Assembly: GCF_019175385.1 (NCBI RefSeq)
Contig: NC_083338.1
Span: 95,129,777-95,193,776, forward strand
Source of the DNA: Lycium barbarum
Taxonomy: Eukaryota > Streptophyta > Magnoliopsida > Solanales > Solanaceae
Direction of reading: 5' to 3'
DNA length: 64,000 nt
Part shown: positions 24,083-35,343 of the stretch, piece by piece
Layout of the letters: each line of letters starts with the position of its first letter
How positions within the stretch are numbered: the stretch's first letter is position 1
Notes under the pieces: generated by a model
Database searches by the model: none
Seen by the model: only the letters and a program-made list of their open reading frames with translations
What the model was told of the DNA's origin: nothing
Position numbers and translations under genes: made by a program

Positions 24083-26731
24083 TATCACGATCCAAATCAC
24101 GGTCATAATGGCGCCCACACTAACCCCCCTGGTGGGCGAACCATCTCCTTAGCCAACGCTTAATCAATTTATGAATCAAGCATAAATAACACACACACAA
24201 AAAAAAAAGTCTTAAATCATACCATAAATACCAAAAGTACAGAATACTAGGTCCATTAAAACCTTTCCCAAGGATTTGAAGTCACAGTACAAGAACCTCT
24301 AATCATAATGAGTCTAGGAATGAATACAAATGTCTGAAACATAAAAAATACTGTCTGAGGATAAAATATAAGATAAGATCTAGGGCTGCAGGCTGGAAGG
24401 TGGCTCACCCTCAGATCTCAAGCAAGAAGCCTCAGGGTCTCAATGACGATACTGTCTCAAACTCTGCACTCACAAAAAGTACAGCAAGAGTAGTATCAGT
24501 ACACATTTGTACTGGTAAGCATCATAAACCAACTAAGATTAGTTAACACACATGAAATACAGAAATCAACAAGTAGAACAGATAAGACAGTCAACACAAT
24601 CAACATGCACAATATGTCCCAAATTTCTCTAGTCATAGCCTAGGTTAAGCTTCTAACCCATAAGTCTGCCAAGTTTCTAAGAAAGTCTTCAACCATTGAC
24701 TACAATACAAGTACAACACTAACAAGAACCCAATGAGATAATGAATAATGCGATAGTAAGAAGTGCAATGCAAATGAGATGCAATGCAATGACCAATATC
24801 TCGAACCTGTACACACATGCTATAAGCACATATCGCTTCAATAGTCATGACCCATGGAGGACCCGCGGCGTCCATGTACTAGCCACTCCGGAACAGACCT
24901 CGGATTGTGACTCTACTACTATATCCGATACAGACCTCGGACTATATCAATAATCATGTTACTTTCATCTTTCTCTTTCTTTCCATTTCGGATCCGTTTC
25001 CATAACTGTTTCATCATGTATGAATGTATGAATGCAAGAATGAGGAAATCACATGTAATCAAACTAATAAATATGATATGGAATTCACAAACAACATAAT
25101 GACAATTCAATTCTTGCACAAATTATCAAGACTATCATGGAAACGTATTAGATACTCAATTCCAATCACAACAAATAGATCTGGCACAACCTCCATAACC
25201 ACAACCACGTAATCAAGTACAACACATGTTAATAATTTCCTAAAGTACAACGACAAGCCCAAATAATCAGAACTCATACCAAACCAGTAGATTTAACACC
25301 ACAACCATGTTTGAAGGTCTATCATGCTTTCCCTATCAATGACTACATAACATATGCGATTCACTAATGAAAGTCTAAGAAAGGTAAGCCATAACCTACC
25401 TCAAAGACGAACACGAACCTCGAACTCCTCAAACCTGGGCCTTCCCCTTATGGATTGCCTTCGAACGCTCAAAGTCTAACAATTAAACGATCAACGTTAG
25501 ACTATGAATCTAATGATATAAATATTGCTATGCTTTCGGAAAAACCCCAAAATAATCCTAAAAAGTTACCCCGGGCCCACAAGGGTAAAATGAGAAACTA
25601 TAAGTTGAAAAAGGTCAACCCTAAGCTCAAGAAGTCCACATACTAATCATCAACACCAACTAGTCCCCAATTAGCATTAATTTTGTCATTAATGGAAAAC
25701 CCCCAAATTTCCACAATCCAAACCCTAGTAATTAATAAGAGATTCAACTTAGCAACTAAATTCCCCAACGACTAGACGCTTAGAAATTAAGAAACCTTCC
25801 CACAACACTCATGGAAATAGACAAGAAATCATCAAGAAACAATTTAGGGTTCCTAACCTATCTTCCCCAACTTACAAGATGAAAATTAGCATATATTTGA
25901 ATCCTAATTCATAAATAAATCACAAGGGAATGCAAATGAACTTACCCCAAGATGCAATCCCAAAAGTTCTCCAATTTCACCCATAACACTTTCTAGGACA
26001 AGATTTTGGCGAATGGAAAGAATGGTTCAAGTTGGGAAATAAAAAGGGATTTTTGTTTAGCGATGTCTGCATCCGCAAACACCTAGTCCGCGGATATAGA
26101 CTCCCTTCCGCGAAGAGGCTCTCGCATCCGCGGAGTCACTTGACATCTCACCCTTTCACATCTGCGGGCTAATTCCCATGTAGGCGGGCCCACAAAAGCG
26201 AACACATAAACCACTGAAGCGGGACACCAAAAACCAACAAAATCTAGTTTTTCACAAAATCCAACCCAAAACCAGACATTTATCCAAGACCTCCCAGATA
26301 CAAACCAAATATGTATATCAGCGTAAAATCATGCTATGAATTCACCCGTGCCCTCGGAATCCCCAACGGAGGTCATTTTGACCCTGTCAACCCCGAAAGT
26401 CAAGTTTCCAACCAAGTGACCAAAATGCTCCCCAGAGCCTCGGGAACCGAACCACCCACCCCACCAAGTTATTTTCAACTTTTGGGACCTCATAGCACCG
26501 ACGAAATTCCCAAAAAAGTTCGTATACACAAAAGTCAACTTTTGGTCAACCATTTTTCACTTATTCAACTTAAGGGCATCTAAAATCCTTAATTTGCATC
26601 ATGACTCTCCGGACTCTCTCAAGAACCGTACCACCCATCCCCGCAAGTCAAAGTTATTATAACGGAGCTAGGATAATAGTTTACAGGGGTAAAAAGTTCA
26701 AAGGGCCTAAACGACCAAACAAGTCGTTACA
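24083..26731 (-). mobile_element. Chromovirus LTR, inverted copy in right arm
   Basis: Mirror of the LTR at 19137-21785, differing at two positions I could see (24858, 24435). Reads TATCACGATCC at its left end and CAAACAAGTCGTTACA at its right end on the plus strand. Confidence 0.9.
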
Positions 26732-27177
26732 TCAGATACCAATTAAACAACTGTTTGTCCTCGAACGAAGAAGAAATGAGGTGAAGAAAGGTACCTGACT
26801 CGATAAAGGGCTGGGATATCTGCTACGCATATCAGCCTCAGACTCCCACGTTGCTTCCTCAACTGGACAGTGCTTCCATTGTACTTTCACTGAAGCTATG
26901 TAATTTGACCTCACCTTACGGATCTCCCTATCCAAAATGGCTACCGGCTCCTCTTAAAAGGATAAATTCTGATCGAATAGGACTAAGTCCCACTGGATGA
27001 TATAAGACCCGTTTGAATGGTATTTCTTCAGCATAGACACGTGAAATACCGTGTGAACACCCGACAAACTCGGAGGTAACGCCAACTCATAAGCTACCTC
27101 TCCAACACGACGAAGAATCTAAAATGGGCCAATGAACCTCGAGCTTAGCTTGCCCTTCTGCCCGAATCTCATTGTAG
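26732..27177 (-). pseudogene. Chromovirus pol 3' end with chromodomain, inverted copy
   Basis: Mirror image of 18691-19136 with the same stops: the integrase tail, then the chromodomain (LDREIRKVRSNYIASVKVQW, VEEATWESEADMRSRYP). Sharing identical disabling stops with the left copy shows that the pol fragment was already dead before the inverted duplication. Beyond it (27178-27865) the arm repeats the edge of the Ogre-like block. Confidence 0.85.
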
Positions 27178-27865
27178 CGAGTCGATATTTTTTCGATTCG
27201 TATTTGCACTAGCCTCATTTAAAAAGGAAAGTGTCCCGGGGAAGTACGGTTGTCAATCGTACCGGGAAAAAAGAAAAATATACCTCTACGGGATGGTGCT
27301 CTAAATGGACTTTATTTTTAGAGTCGCCACCTAATTTTTAGGAAATTAGGACAACCGATTCGAAAAGGGTTCATTTAAAACGGCTAAATTTTAAAAGAAA
27401 CCGAATCTAACCAAAGTATGGGTAAGGGTTCTGGTGATCCCCCGGGGAAGGTGCACCCCGTTATTATGGATCCGTAAAATACGGTTGACTTACCGGTTCG
27501 AATAGTGTGCCTTAATGTTATGAATTATTTTTGATAAAAATTGCTTAAGTTTTCGTATTTCCGCAGTAAAGAGGCAGATTTTCCCGCAAATACACACTTT
27601 CGAAAAATAAAAGTGGTATAGTTTTGCCCTTAGGCTAATACCTGAAGGGTCTTAGCCTAAGTAGGACTCTACGTAAGTCCACCCAAAAAAATAATTTTGA
27701 AAAATATTTCGGAATATAGGAAAATAGTTTTAAGAAAATAATGTAGATACACTATTATAGTCCACATAATATTCTACATATATATAGTCCATTTTTTATT
27801 CTATCCTTTGCTAAGTTTTAGTCAAATTTTATCTTTTAAACTTAAGTCTAAATAATCACATTAGT

Positions 27866-28183
27866 ATTCAAATTTACAGATAACATTTTAATCATTTAGA
27901 TGTGCATTCAGATTCAGACATTTTAATTTTAATGAAAATAAATGAGGCCATAGTGAAAAAAATTTAATATGTTTAATGACCATATGTGATATTAAATCCT
28001 TCTTTGAACGTAAAGTTAGAACCTGTCTACAAACAGTCTCTAAAATTATACAGGTGTTGTGTAAGACACCCATAACAAGTTAGGAGTCACCGGAGGTCAA
28101 AGTGCTCCGGACATATTAACGATGTACCGTATAAAATGCCTTAGTGGAAGCGATAGGGGTTAAAATACTCGAAACAAATAATG
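27866..28183. other. Short unassigned stretch between palindrome and CACTA element
   Basis: AT-rich 5' part with ATTCAGATTCAGACATTTTAA-like sequence, then a short GC-richer part (28060-28160). No gene seen. Confidence 0.4.
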
Positions 28184-29402
28184 TACTACAAGACAAATAC
28201 AAAATTGTGACAAAATATTTATGACAAACAAGTTCATCGCAATTTTATGATGGATTTGTGACGGTTTTATGACAAAATTCACCAATGTGAAAAAATTTGT
28301 GATAGATACGATGATCCATCGTAATTCCATTACTATTTTTTTATGGACATGATGATCCGTCACAATTCAGTTATAAATTTGTAGAGAAAATGTTGAGTTG
28401 TCATAATTCTATCACAAATTTACGGCGAAAATAAGAATTCGTTACAATTTCGTCACAAATATGTGACACACTTGTAATTCTGTCACAAAATTGTGATGGA
28501 AATAAAGATTATGTTACAATTTTTTGACAAGTCAAACTTTTATTAAAACAATTAAATTTTTTAACGGTTATGTCGGATCATTCCGCCACAAATTTTGGCA
28601 AAATAAATGTCCCACATTGGAAGACGATAAAACATGTAGTGTAAGTAGTACTCCCTCTGTTTCAATTTATGTAAACTCATTACTATTTGGGGAGTCTAAG
28701 AGGTGGTTCTTTGACCACGTTTTTCTTACATTTTTTCAAAATTATTTGAATTATCAATTATCATGACTTATAGTACTTTTTATGTAGTTTTCAGATATAT
28801 AAATTTTCGTTTTACAAACTTGAAATATCTATGTCAAAATTTACGGTCAAAGTTATAAAGTTTGAGCCTCGTACTCCGAAAAGGTTCACATAAATTGAAA
28901 CGGGGGAGTATAAAAGAATGAGATGGCAACTTTCAGAGATATGATTTTTTAATTAAAACTAATAAACTAATTATCATTTAATAGTAAATAATCAATAACT
29001 AAGTGCTTATTATTTAATATATTATTAAAATATTAAGGAAATTATTATAAAATATTATGGAAATTATTATAAAATATTATTTAATTATTATTTATTTAAA
29101 AAAAAAATTGGTACATATTTGTGATGGAATTGTATATTTTAGTCCATCACTACTTGTGACGGATTAAACCTTTATTACATCAAATCTTGTGTAACCGATT
29201 AGCAAAATCAGTCTCTAATTGAGATGGACATTGCGTCACAAGTTTATCAAAAACATTTGTCACAAACTTATTCCTTCACAAAATTTTTATGACAAGTGAC
29301 TATGGTGACGATCGAGAATTTATCACAAACCCGTCACAAACTTGAATTTGTGACGGAATTGTGACAGATTCTTCGGTCACAGTTCGTTTTCTTCTTGTAG
29401 TG
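28184..29402. mobile_element. Non-autonomous CACTA (En/Spm-like) element
   Basis: Right end reads CTTCTTGTAGTG, the complement of CACTACAAGAAG; left end TACTACAAGACAAA is the same terminus with its first base changed. Both flanks are packed with subterminal TTTGTGACGG / CGTCACAAA-like repeats in both orientations, the usual transposase binding region. There is no transposase gene. The expected 3-bp TSD is not clear, probably through mutation at the left end. A Stowaway MITE is inserted at 28651. Confidence 0.75.
28651..28908. mobile_element. Stowaway-type MITE (Tc1/mariner-like) with TA target duplication
   Basis: 258-bp element with inverted ends CTCCCTCTGTTTCAATTTAT and CTCCCCCGTTTCAATTTATG, flanked by TA at 28649-28650 and 28909-28910. 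This is the common plant CTCCCTCCGT terminus. Nested in the CACTA element, so it inserted later. Confidence 0.88.
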
Positions 29403-29989
29403 AAAATAAAATGTCACGGGAACTTAAAGTCTTAAACAGGAACCATGCGTTGCATAGCCATAGCGTGGAATGAAACAGAAAAATTTCATATCGCAGCGGT
29501 ATGCTTGTGTGTCATATAGTGCCTGGAAAAACCCCAGGTTAGCCTAATGTTATGCTTGTGTGTCGCACAACATTTGGTAGAAACAATTTTCTGATGTCAT
29601 GCTTGTGCCACACATAAAGTGTCCATGGGCCTAGATTTTGGTAGAATATTAACACATTTCGAGGAGAGAGAAACTCATATAATTCTACAACGTATTATAG
29701 AGTTTTTGAAGGTCAAGGATTAACATAGAAAATTACCTACTTCTACCCAACTTCGAGAATTCAAGAGAAAGGACCTAGAGTTTCTTCTAGGAGGTAATTT
29801 CCCCCAGATTTTCTTTTCATATGAACAATGACCGTGTAGAAGGAGCGTATGACATGAATTAAATGAATCATTTGAACTACGATTAATACAAACCCTAGAT
29901 TCATTGTTGTGAAATGATCAAGAACATGGAAACAGTTGAATCTTTGGTTGAACAACTGTTGTATATTTTGACAGCCAATCATCCTCACA
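29403..29989. other. Unassigned stretch with short direct repeats
   Basis: No gene. The word ATGCTTGTGTGTC and variants occur three times between 29500 and 29610. Family not recognised. Confidence 0.4.
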
Positions 29990-30203
29990 TATTGCTAGAA
30001 ATTCATTTTTTTCATGAGCACACTAGATACATAGACGTGGATTGTTATTTTGTGATAGATAGACTTCAATAAGGGCTCAATTTTGCATTATATTGTCACC
30101 ACTAACTAGTTATCAAACATTTTGACTAAAGCTCTCACTGGCTTAAAACATGTTGCTGTATTGGAAAAGTTGGCTGTGAAAGCCTTACCTCCAACTTGAG
30201 GGG
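29990..30203 (+). pseudogene. Ty1/copia RNase H C-terminal fragment
   Basis: End of a copia polyprotein. Readable pieces include HEHTRYIDVDCYFVIDRLQ (matching the copia HT(K)HIEVDCHFVRD motif), then ALTGLKHVAVLEKLAVKALP before CCAACTTGAGGGG, the copia polypurine tract. Multiple stops and frame changes; only the last ~70 codons survive. The LTR begins right after at 30204. Confidence 0.75.
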
Positions 30204-30307
30204 TGTATTGAGCATAATATTATTTACTTTCTCATTATGTTGGTCTGTTAGATTGCACAATGTATTAGTTCTTGTAATTTTTTAAGTCGGTTAGCTGACT
30301 AAGTAGG
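30204..30307 (+). mobile_element. Copia LTR, left part (interrupted)
   Basis: Starts TGTATTGAGCATAATA after the polypurine tract and continues to GTAGG, where the Ty3/gypsy element at 30308 is inserted. The LTR resumes at 49284 after the second GTAGG and runs to about 49447-49461, giving an original length of roughly 280 bp. Confidence 0.75.
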
Positions 30308-30935
30308 TGTTCACCAGTAAAATGGTTTAGTTGAATTTATAGACGTGGTCAGGGACACGTGGATCTAAGAAACCAGTAAGACAATGATATTCGTATTGAA
30401 ATAATATAAATAAGCATAAACAAAGTAAGAAGTAAGGAAAAAACTGGGCTACAGGTGTCAATTCCAAACCAAGGCTCCTTCATTCCGGTCAGACCGTGGC
30501 ACCGGAGCTTAACAAAGAAAACAATAAGAATAAAGGTTTTGCAAAGAATAAGTGTAAGAACTGAGTATATTAGCTTGTATCTCGTGTCCCCTACAATGAA
30601 CATGACCATCTCTATTTATACTAAGAGCTAGGGGCACATATTCCTTGTATTCCGCCCTGCTCATAATGAGCTTTAAATATATGGAAATAATGAATAATGA
30701 AGAGGACCATTAAAGGTAATAACACTGTAACCGTAATGCTTGAGCTGGAACGTAACAATAGACCATTGCGTTCTTGGTCCGGAGCCATTGTGACGTTACA
30801 CCGGACCTAGCGCTTTCTCCGGTATCATGGTTCTGCCACCGGTGGTGGCAGTGCTGACTCACCTTATGACATCCTCCATGCCACGTGTTCTAACAGTATT
30901 GGTACAGTTGTAACCTTCGTATTTTGACCAATACA
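30308..30935 (-). mobile_element. 3' LTR of the Tat-like element
   Basis: In element sense TGTATTGG...GGTGAACA. 628 bp, matched by 635 bp at 48644-49278 with scattered substitutions and small indels. Confidence 0.93.
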
Positions 30936-30956
30936 GATAGTCCCCCCACTTCTTGG
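30936..30956 (-). promoter_or_regulatory. Polypurine tract (plus-strand primer) of the Tat-like element
   Basis: Minus-strand sequence AAGAAGTGGGGGGACTATC abuts the 3' LTR start, the expected place for the plus-strand DNA priming site. Confidence 0.8.
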
Positions 30957-31266
30957 GATTCGAACAAATTTTCCCGGGAAGCGGAAGAGATTTGAACTTG
31001 CCAATAACACGCCGAACCCCAACCGTCTTAAGACCTCATTCGTCGCGCCATTTAACTGAAGTGTCACCAGGCAACGAAGGCGACTATTGACATTTCAGCC
31101 TCCCTACCGACTTCTCGAAGTCTGGGGTTATAAAGATTTTGTTCCTTATATAAGCCCCCAAATCTTTTCCTGATCTTTCCACTTAAGGAAATTATTTATT
31201 TCCTTGTATGAAGTTTAAATTTCCCTTACTTAATATTCAGACCTTTCTTTTCAAAATACCAACACC

Positions 31267-33262
31267 ATGGCCTTGTCTCTTCAAAGCCCTGTGAATTCAG
31301 TCCCCTATTCTTCTCGCTCTTCTGACAGTTCGCCGAATGAGAATGTACCCAACATATCCATTACTACAGAGATCGACCTAGGGTCCATAGCCACATAAAT
31401 TCTACCTATTGACTGCATGTACAGAGGGGATATTCGCATAGACACTCATCATGATTATGTGGGAGAGATTAAATCCTTAATTACCGTCAACAATCTTCCC
31501 CAAGTTTACACACACTGCAACTGGGGTCCGGAGGTCATGACCCTCGTTGCTTGCCATGAGGGCAGGATGACCCACCATGTAGAGGGGTTTTCCATGGTCC
31601 ATACTTACCCTTTCACCATCGAGTTTACCCAACCGGTTCCCAATTTGATCAAGACCTTCTACCGTAGGTACGACGATTGCTTAGGCCAACTCGCTCCTTA
31701 GCTATGGAGGACCATTTATTGTATTCAGGAACTTGCTGACCATGCCGGTCTTTTCTTCACTACTGACCACTTGATGCAACTCTATTCACAGTGTTTGTTT
31801 CGTGATGGAATGATCTATTTGTTCCCCCGCAGTTCCTGTAGGCTGATAACCAGTGCCGAAGATGACTTTAATCGGGGTTGGTACGACCTCTTTGTGATGA
31901 TACGAACAGATCTTCTCCACCATGCCTCTCCGGAGCCCTTTCCAGAGACGTGGAACTATACTCGTTAGTCCATAAATCATTTTTCTTTCGTTTACCTGAA
32001 TCTTTACTCGTCACCGCATAATCTTATCTAACTCTGCAGCCGCCTTTGTGGCCCTGGACTGGGATGTTTGACTGGGTACTGGACCTGCTGAGAGCCACCA
32101 CCGGAGTAACCAGAACTTGGAAAGGCTTGACTGTGAAATGGTGGAGAGGGAAACGGTGAGATTCTGAACCTAGATTTTAAAATGCATCTTCATGATTCTT
32201 CACTTTCCTTGATGGAACCTTTTAGCTGCAAGCAGGGATTCCTACCCAAAGATCATCGGCTCAAAAAATACCCTCAAGCGCCACTTCCCTTTCCAACATT
32301 ATGTTTGCCACCACTCGCCACTCCGGCAGCCGGAAGCGCAGAACTCAGAGTCCCTTAAAAAATTTTGGGGCCTCGCCTGACAGAATAGGCTCCCGTGTGT
32401 GATCCTAACGCCGTTTTATTGATACTTGTAAGGAGGTGCAAGACAATCAGACGTGATCGATATTGAGGGCGGAGAGAAAAATCATCCGTCCCCGGGAATG
32501 GCAGGGTTAGAGGCTCCCTCTGAGCATAGAGGCCCAGCGACCTTTTCGGAACATGCAGGCCCCAACCCCTTACAATTGCACTTCAGCACCAATGAAACTG
32601 GTGAGGCTTTCACACAAACAGGACCGGTCGGTCTGAACCTAAAAATCCTACTGTACCAGCTTGCCAACTAGATCCTCGCATGTCATACCTCCGCCATAGC
32701 CGAGGTGGGGAAGCGGCAAGAGCCAGACTCTGTAACTGCTGAGAATGGTCGACTGCCCCGGGAAGTTGAAACGCTCCGAATAAGATGCCTTGAATCTGAA
32801 TCCTTGAAGCACTCCCTTGGGCTGAGTTATGACGAAACCAAGCACCAGCTGGACGAAGAGAAGAAGTCCTCGCAGGCCAAAAATTATGACCTCCAAGACC
32901 TTCAGGCACGAGTCCGCCTCCTGTCGAGTGAACTGGAGACCGCTTGGGGTCAGCTCAGATGCTTAGAAGCTTCTCGGGCCTGACTCCGAGCAAAGTGGGA
33001 AAGTCTAAAGCGGTGTCGGGTTGCCCAAGAGCATAAGGCTAGTCTGTTGCATGACCTTGCTATTGTGAAGTCTCGCGGGGATGCCCTCCAGGAGACTTTG
33101 AACAAGAAACTGGACCTGGAGGAGGCCTTTTTATATGCCGATGTGGATTTTGTGGCTGTTGAGTCTGCCATAGCTAATCTGCGATCGTTTGAGGATAGCA
33201 GCTCCAAGAGTGGAGATCCAAGAGCCTCCGCTTCTGCTGTGGGTGGTCCATCCACCCCTTAA
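31267..33262 (+). pseudogene. Antisense ORF (aORF) of the Tat-like element, coiled-coil C-terminus
   Basis: Coding sequence opposite to gag-pol, between integrase and 3' LTR, where Tat-lineage elements are known to carry extra ORFs. The first segment starts MALSLQSPVNSVPYSS and runs in one frame to 31965 with stops at 31396 and 31699; it includes YRGDIRIDTHHDYVGEI and FNRGWYDLFVMIR. Two intron-like gaps follow: 31964-32039 (GTTAGT...CTCTGCAG) and 32156-32225 (GTGAGA...TTTTAG), with PLWPWTGMFDWVLDLLRATT between them. The last segment (about 32450-33262) is Glu/Leu/Lys-rich, e.g. LREVETLRIRCLESESLKH-like and LDEEKKSSQAKNYDLQDLQA, predicted coiled coil, with stops at 32669 and 32981. Function unknown; a gag-like or host-derived structural role is conceivable but unproven. 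Confidence 0.65.
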
Positions 33263-33809
33263 CTTTTGATTCCCCGTAGCTTTTATGGGCCTGCGTGCCC
33301 ATATTTTATTTATTCTAAGGCTTGCATGTCCTTGTTCTGCTTTTTGAACAATGATGTTTACAGTCTTTTGCCTCCAAGCCTTTGGAAATGATTCTATGAT
33401 GGCTGCTCCAATGTTTTTAAGAGTTAAGTTTTTGCGTCACTTCCCTCATTTTCTTTTAGTAATTCAAAGACAGGAAGTGTATATTTGTAATTATTAGAGC
33501 CCCGAAGTCCGGGTTCATCTACTGATTTCTGCCCCTGAGCCTTTGGGTGCACCTGCCTACTCCTCCGATTTTAGTCCATTGAAAGGTTCGAACTATGACA
33601 ACTTCGATTGTCTCACCGGAGTAATATTCGTCCGAATCGTACTTGGTGTGGAACAACTCTTAAGCTTTTCCGAACTTAATCTTCTTTGTAAGAAGCTTTA
33701 ATCATTATAAGAGAAGGCCCTTATGTCTCAGGGCTTAGAAAAGGACGTCTCTTTTTCATTTTGGCACAAAGTTTTTTGGTACGATGTTTAATTACGTGCG
33801 TTTACCATA

Positions 33810-34050
33810 CTTTGCTTAACATGGCAAAAAAAAAGTCAAAAAAAATCTTAACATGGCTAAAATATTTGCTTAACATGGTAAAGAAATTTGCTTAACACGG
33901 CTAAAATATTTGCTTAACATGGCAAAAATATTGGCTTAACATGGCAAAGAAATTTGCTTAACATGGCTAAAATATTTGCTTAACATGGCAAAAATATTGG
34001 CTTAACATGGCAAAGAAAATACTTGCTTAACATGGCAAAGATATTTAAAA
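33810..34050 (-). repeat. ~22-bp tandem repeat in the element's 3' UTR
   Basis: About ten copies of GCTTAACATGGCAAAAATAT with variants (GGCTAAAATATTT, GGCAAAGAAATTT alternating). The alternation suggests higher-order units of two or three monomers. Tandem repeats between pol and 3' LTR are a known property of Tat-lineage elements and can seed satellites. Confidence 0.85.
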
Positions 34051-34209
34051 ATAGGAAGAATTTCATATTTATTTCCCTAGCTTTATCTTGAGCTCAATAA
34101 AACCTTGGCTGCCATCTAGTGTGGTCAGTCTGAATACACATGAATACTTCATCCGGGTAGTCCCCGGTGGTGACATTTGAATTACCTAAGTCGTAGCCAC
34201 AATCACCTC

Positions 34210-35312
34210 TGTCACGACCCAACCAATGAGTCGTGACGAGTGCTTGACCCCTGTTAACCAAGCACCCCTATACTCGTACCTGAACATCACTGAATAACTG
34301 AGTGGCTCATATGACTTATAACTGAACCATGTTGACTCATACGAGAACAACATCAAGAGATATGCATAAAGAACTATCAACCATCTATGCATATATATAA
34401 ATATACTAGAAAGGACAGTGCAAGCCGACCGGGCTGCTACATATGTTGTACACAATAGTATAGGAGCCGATAAGGCTAGATCACATACCAGCTATCGACA
34501 ATTGTCTACAGACCTCTAATGGAATAGAAAACTATAGAAAGGACGGGACAGGGTCCTGCCATACCCATCTATGCATATACATCTAAAAAAACTGGACTGC
34601 AGCTTCGGATCAAGTGGAGCGCACTGACTGTCGCTGAGTGGAAGTCCTACTGAGCTGGACCGCCTATCTGTCTACCTGAACCTGCAGGCATGAATTCAGC
34701 CCCCCGAGTAATAGGGGAGTCAGTACGGATAATGTACCGAGTATGTAAGGCATAAAAACAACAAGTATATCAGAATCATGAGAGACATTTGAAATATGAA
34801 AGCTAATCTCTATATCTGAATACATCTGTAGCTGAACATCTGGAAACATCTGTATAATAACATGAAAGTGCCTCGAAGGGTGTATGATATGCATAGGTCA
34901 TAATATAACTGTTAGTGTTGTGGAACGTACAACCCGATCTATATCCCATATGTTAGTGCCGAGGAACGTACGGCCCGATCCATATATCATATGTTAGTGT
35001 TGAGGAACGTACGTGTCACGACCCAAACGGAGGGCCATGACGGGCACCCGAGCACCTCTTATCGTACATTCACATTCACATCTAGGTGGGCCACATGGCC
35101 TACACATGATTTCTATACATCAATTATACTAATCTCATTGGGCAACGACATACTCATATCATCATCAACAACTATGCCCAGATCTATATATACAAGCCGA
35201 CGAGGCTAACAAAAATAATAAACAAAATATGAGCCGACAAGGCTACAGGATATCTAACCATACACAACTGTCTAAGAGCCTCTAGGAGAGTATGTAACAT
35301 CATATAGACGGG

Positions 35313-35343
<31 letters not shown>

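Larger units (their letters stand above)
23953..27865 (-). repeat. Right arm of the 3.9-kb inverted repeat
   Basis: Exact-register inverted copy of 18003-21915. Pairing fails immediately outside 27865 (left partner 18002) and inside 23953 (left partner 21916). Because the Ogre-like block continues smoothly across 18003 on the left but stops at 27865 on the right, the right arm's outer end looks like the derived one. Confidence 0.95.

Noticed and set aside
18003..27865. Two independent insertions of the same element in opposite orientation
   Set aside because: Arms share non-element flanks, the same truncation points and the same stops, and have no indel differences.
32482..33255. Minus-strand ORFs opposite the coiled-coil ORF
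   Set aside because: They are shadow frames; the plus frame has the coherent Glu/Leu/Lys heptad composition and continuity across stops.
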